From positions 1 to 6,907 of the forward strand of contig MGVW01000033.1 in NCBI GenBank assembly GCA_001800675.1: 6,907 nt of DNA, given 5' to 3'. Origin of the DNA: Euryarchaeota archaeon RBG_13_57_23 (GTDB lineage Archaea; Thermoplasmatota; Thermoplasmata; UBA10834). A program made the position numbers and the translations under genes. Under the pieces are notes generated by a model. That model saw nothing but the letters and a program-made list of their open reading frames with translations. It was not told where the DNA came from and made no database searches. Below are positions 5,570 through 6,907 of the stretch, piece by piece (the stretch's first letter is position 1; each line of letters opens with the position of its first letter).

Positions 5570-6142
5570 TCACGCGGAGGCCGCCACGGCTACGGCGGTC
5601 TCCTCGTTGGCCATGACGATCGCATACCACGCGACGGCGATCGCTGCCATCAAGCGCTTGTCCCGCTTCGCCTGTGGAGAGAGAACGACATCTGCACACT
5701 CCTTCAACGAGGCACGTTTTCTTATCGAGAACATGACCGAGCCGTTCTCGTCCTTGAAACACCACTCATAGCCCCAGAACGATGAGCTGGTGAATGTGAA
5801 CTGGCGACCATCTGCGAATGCGAGCGTCCCCCCACTGAAGAAGTTCAGATTGAGCATGGCGAAGTCCGTCCCAAGGTCCGCATCCCTCAGACTCACGTAA
5901 GGCTTGAGGAATCCTCCACGCTTGAATGTGAAGGCCCCCTCGCTGGATTCCACCTTTGCGAGAGAACTAAAGACCTTCAGCCATCTGAGAGTGGAGAAAA
6001 GCTGGCTCCCGTCAGAAAGCTCGTGATATCTAAGGAGCATCCTCGGCTGGAACCATGTGAGCGATTTGCCTTTGAAGTCCCGAAACGAAGCGAAGACCGG
6101 GAATTCGCCATCTGAGAACGAGCGCCGAGGAGTGCGAGCCAC
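5570..6142 (-). CDS. Tubby/LURP-one-like beta-rich protein, function unknown
   Basis: A 190-residue protein that I do not recognise by name. Seen: strand-turn-strand units with Asp/Gly turns, such as LRYHELSDGSQL, FTFKRGGFLKP, SLRDADLGTD, GGTLAFADGRQFTF, FWGYEWCFKDENGS and MFSIRKRASLKECADVVLSP, then a hydrophobic helix (about 164-178, LMAAIAVAWYAIVM) and a short Ala/Val tail. The order resembles the tubby C-terminal/LURP-one/scramblase-like barrel, in which a C-terminal hydrophobic helix is threaded through a beta barrel; this is inference from pattern. The start is GTG 6142, with GAGGTGAT directly abutting it (zero spacing). A weak TATA-like TTAAGTAC about 26 nt upstream would fit a leaderless message. 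The stop codon lies 18 bp from the convergent pirin stop. Confidence 0.7.
   Translation of the reverse strand: MARTPRRSFSDGEFPVFASFRDFKGKSLTWFQPRMLLRYHELSDGSQLFSTLRWLKVFSSLAKVESSEGAFTFKRGGFLKPYVSLRDADLGTDFAMLNLNFFSGGTLAFADGRQFTFTSSSFWGYEWCFKDENGSVMFSIRKRASLKECADVVLSPQAKRDKRLMAAIAVAWYAIVMANEETAVAVAASA
5576..5603 (+). other. Stem-loop just downstream of pirin
   Basis: GGAGGCCGCC (5576-5585) pairs with GGCGGTCTCC (5594-5603) around an 8-nt loop. In plus-strand RNA all ten positions pair, one as G.U. In the minus strand that position is an A.C mismatch. It starts 24 nt after the pirin stop and lies over the last codons of the convergent gene. There is no T-tract, so it may be a 3' end processing or stability element rather than an intrinsic terminator. 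It could also be a by-product of Ala/Val-rich codons on the other strand. Confidence 0.35.
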
Positions 6143-6164
6143 ATCACCTCAATGGCGCGAGAAC

Positions 6165-6172
6165 GTACTTAA
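6165..6172 (-). promoter_or_regulatory. Weak TATA-like element for the gene starting at 6142
   Basis: The minus strand reads TTAAGTAC, centred about 26 nt before GTG 6142, the distance expected for a leaderless archaeal transcript. The match to TATA consensus is poor; the position is the main support. Confidence 0.3.
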
Positions 6173-6180
6173 CCATTGAT

Positions 6181-6192
6181 TCGGAATTCCGA
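6181..6192. promoter_or_regulatory. Perfect 12-bp palindrome, possible operator
   Basis: TCGGAATTCCGA is self-complementary over all 12 bases and lies in the divergent intergenic region, 39 bp upstream of GTG 6142 and about 180 bp upstream of the aminotransferase start. A dimeric regulator could bind here, but there is no direct evidence. Confidence 0.35.
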
Positions 6193-6254
6193 GACTGAGC
6201 ACCACAGAATGTGTTCTCAATGGTTCGTCCCCGCGGACATCAGAAGAATCCAGT

Positions 6255-6279
6255 CCGGGCTACGGTTATCGTATCCCGG
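6255..6279. other. Hairpin upstream of the aminotransferase promoter
   Basis: CCGGGCTACG (6255-6264) faces CGTATCCCGG (6270-6279) across a 5-nt loop, GTTAT, with one internal mismatch (9 of 10 pairs). It lies upstream of the predicted TATA at 6331, so it is not in the expected aminotransferase mRNA. It could be a 3' end of an unseen transcript or a protein-binding site. The adjacent GTTCGAAAT resembles a tRNA T-loop, but no tRNA fold forms. Confidence 0.35.
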
Positions 6280-6330
6280 TGTTCGAAATCGGATAAAGAA
6301 TCTCGGAGGAGTCGTGTAATCCCGTAATCC

Positions 6331-6338
6331 ATTTATGA
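6331..6338 (+). promoter_or_regulatory. TATA-like box of the aminotransferase gene
   Basis: ATTTATGA sits 37 nt upstream of ATG 6375; transcription would begin near 6360, just in front of the AGAGGGG ribosome binding site. The sequence just upstream carries a direct repeat of GTAATCC (6316-6322 and 6324-6330), covering the place where a TFB element or repressor would bind. Confidence 0.5.
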
Positions 6339-6360
6339 ATAGTGACGATACGGTACACAA

Positions 6361-6367
6361 AGAGGGG
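6361..6367 (+). promoter_or_regulatory. Ribosome binding site of the aminotransferase gene
   Basis: AGAGGGG ends 7 nt before ATG 6375, a normal Shine-Dalgarno spacing, and supports this start. Confidence 0.6.
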
Positions 6368-6374
6368 AACACAC

Positions 6375-6907
6375 ATGCCGAAAGTTCCGAACATCAAGGT
6401 TGAGCCTCCGGGCCCGGAGGCCAAGAAGATCGTCGCCAAGGACGAAGAGTACATCGTGAAGGCGACGAAGACGGCTCCTCTCGTCTTCAAGAAAGCCGAA
6501 GGCGCTGTGATAGAGGATGTCGACGGCAACACTTATCTCGATTTCTACGCGGGTGTTGGCGTCCTGAACGTGGGTGCGAGGCATCCCAAAGTGGTGAAGG
6601 CGATCCACGACCAGGCCGAGAAATACACTCACGTCGCCGGCACGGACTTCTACTGCGGGCTCCAATCGCGGCTTGCGGAGAGGCTGGCGAAGACCGCGCC
6701 TGGCAAGAACAAGAAAATGGTCTTCTTCTCCAACACTGGCGCCGAATCCGTCGAGGCTGCGATCAAGATCGCCAAGAGGGGCACTGGCAAGCAGGTGCTC
6801 CTGGACTTCCTAGGAGCGTTCCACGGGAGGACCGCGGGCGCAATGACGCTCACGGCAAGCAAGTGGGTCCAGAGAGAGGGATACACTGCCACGCTGATGC
6901 CCGGAGT
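6375..6907 (+). CDS. Class III PLP-dependent aminotransferase (N-terminal part, cut by right edge)
   Basis: The first 177 residues of a fold type I, class III aminotransferase; the gene continues beyond the window. Seen: an N-terminus KVPNIKVEPPGPEAKKIV, the DVDGNTYLDF segment (48-57), GVGVLNVGARHP (61-71), the cofactor phosphate-binding SNTGAESVEAAIK (119-131) and GAFHGRT (147-153) preceding the substrate-side loop. The PLP lysine lies further on and is not in the window. The PxVPxI...PPGP start and AGxGVLNVG motif recall the archaeal acetylornithine/4-aminobutyrate aminotransferase-like group, which includes Thermococcales enzymes reported as amino acid racemases. Substrate therefore cannot be fixed: transaminase and racemase are both possible. 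ATG 6375 is supported by AGAGGGG 7 nt upstream and a TATA-like box at 6331. Confidence 0.92.
   Translation, partial: MPKVPNIKVEPPGPEAKKIVAKDEEYIVKATKTAPLVFKKAEGAVIEDVDGNTYLDFYAGVGVLNVGARHPKVVKAIHDQAEKYTHVAGTDFYCGLQSRLAERLAKTAPGKNKKMVFFSNTGAESVEAAIKIAKRGTGKQVLLDFLGAFHGRTAGAMTLTASKWVQREGYTATLMPG

Larger units (their letters stand above)
6148..6223. repeat. CTCAATGG repeats flanking the start region of the 5570-6142 gene
   Basis: CTCAATGG occurs at 6148-6155 and again at 6216-6223 in direct orientation, and the inverse CCATTGA lies at 6173-6179. The first copy and the inverse form a 7-bp inverted repeat with a 17-nt spacer that contains the weak TATA-like TTAAGTAC of the minus-strand gene. This is the geometry of a possible operator over a promoter. 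No regulator can be named. Confidence 0.4.

Noticed and set aside
6250..6300. Possible tRNA, suggested by GTTCGAAAT next to a hairpin
   Set aside because: The bases around the T-loop-like sequence do not form a 5-bp T stem, no acceptor stem or CCA-proximal pairing exists, and the hairpin does not fit an anticodon arm.
1..6907. CRISPR array, insertion sequence, toxin-antitoxin pair or phage genes
   Set aside because: No regularly spaced repeats, transposase or integrase motifs, terminal inverted repeats or short toxin-like gene pairs were found on either strand.

Overview
The window looks archaeal, most plausibly from a moderately GC-rich euryarchaeon of the Thermoplasmatota type; this lineage call is an inference. 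The signs are a 56-residue RNA polymerase subunit K (RpoK), an archaeal-type ribosomal protein S2, a MEMO-family protein in the archaeal S2 neighbourhood, BRE/TATA promoters, and several genes whose starts lie about 25-30 nt from a TATA-like element, as expected for leaderless or short-leader mRNAs. A Shine-Dalgarno GGTGAT before rpoK also fits an archaeal anti-SD. No tRNA, rRNA, insertion sequence or CRISPR array was seen.

Layout, left to right. Positions 1-150 may hold the 3' end of a + strand gene cut by the window edge. From 212 to 4628 every gene is on the minus strand. Read in the direction of transcription they are: a radical SAM enzyme (4628-3849); a strong promoter; rpoK (3733-3563), overlapping rpsB (3566-2916) by ATGA; MEMO (2842-2027), overlapping a DUF2085-type membrane protein (2030-1464) by ATGA; a zinc-ribbon two-TM protein (1310-981); and a second, diverged DUF2085-type membrane protein (877-212). 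To the right, a pirin-family cupin protein (4688-5551, +) is divergent from the radical SAM gene and shares a short AT-rich, near-palindromic element with it. A tubby/LURP-one-like beta-rich protein (6142-5570, -) converges on pirin with only 18 bp between stop codons. A 232-bp intergenic region with a perfect palindrome, repeated CTCAATGG words and a hairpin precedes a class III PLP-dependent aminotransferase (6375 onward, +), which runs off the right edge.

The core block rpoK-rpsB-MEMO is a recognisable piece of the archaeal ribosomal/RNA polymerase cluster. Here rpoK has its own TATA/BRE promoter, and no enolase gene sits between rpoK and rpsB. The least explained part is the tail behind MEMO, where two diverged DUF2085 membrane proteins flank a zinc-ribbon membrane protein, all co-directional and the first translationally overlapped with MEMO. 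That trio is the best candidate here for an undescribed membrane-associated system. No gene-free stretch exceeds 300 bases.
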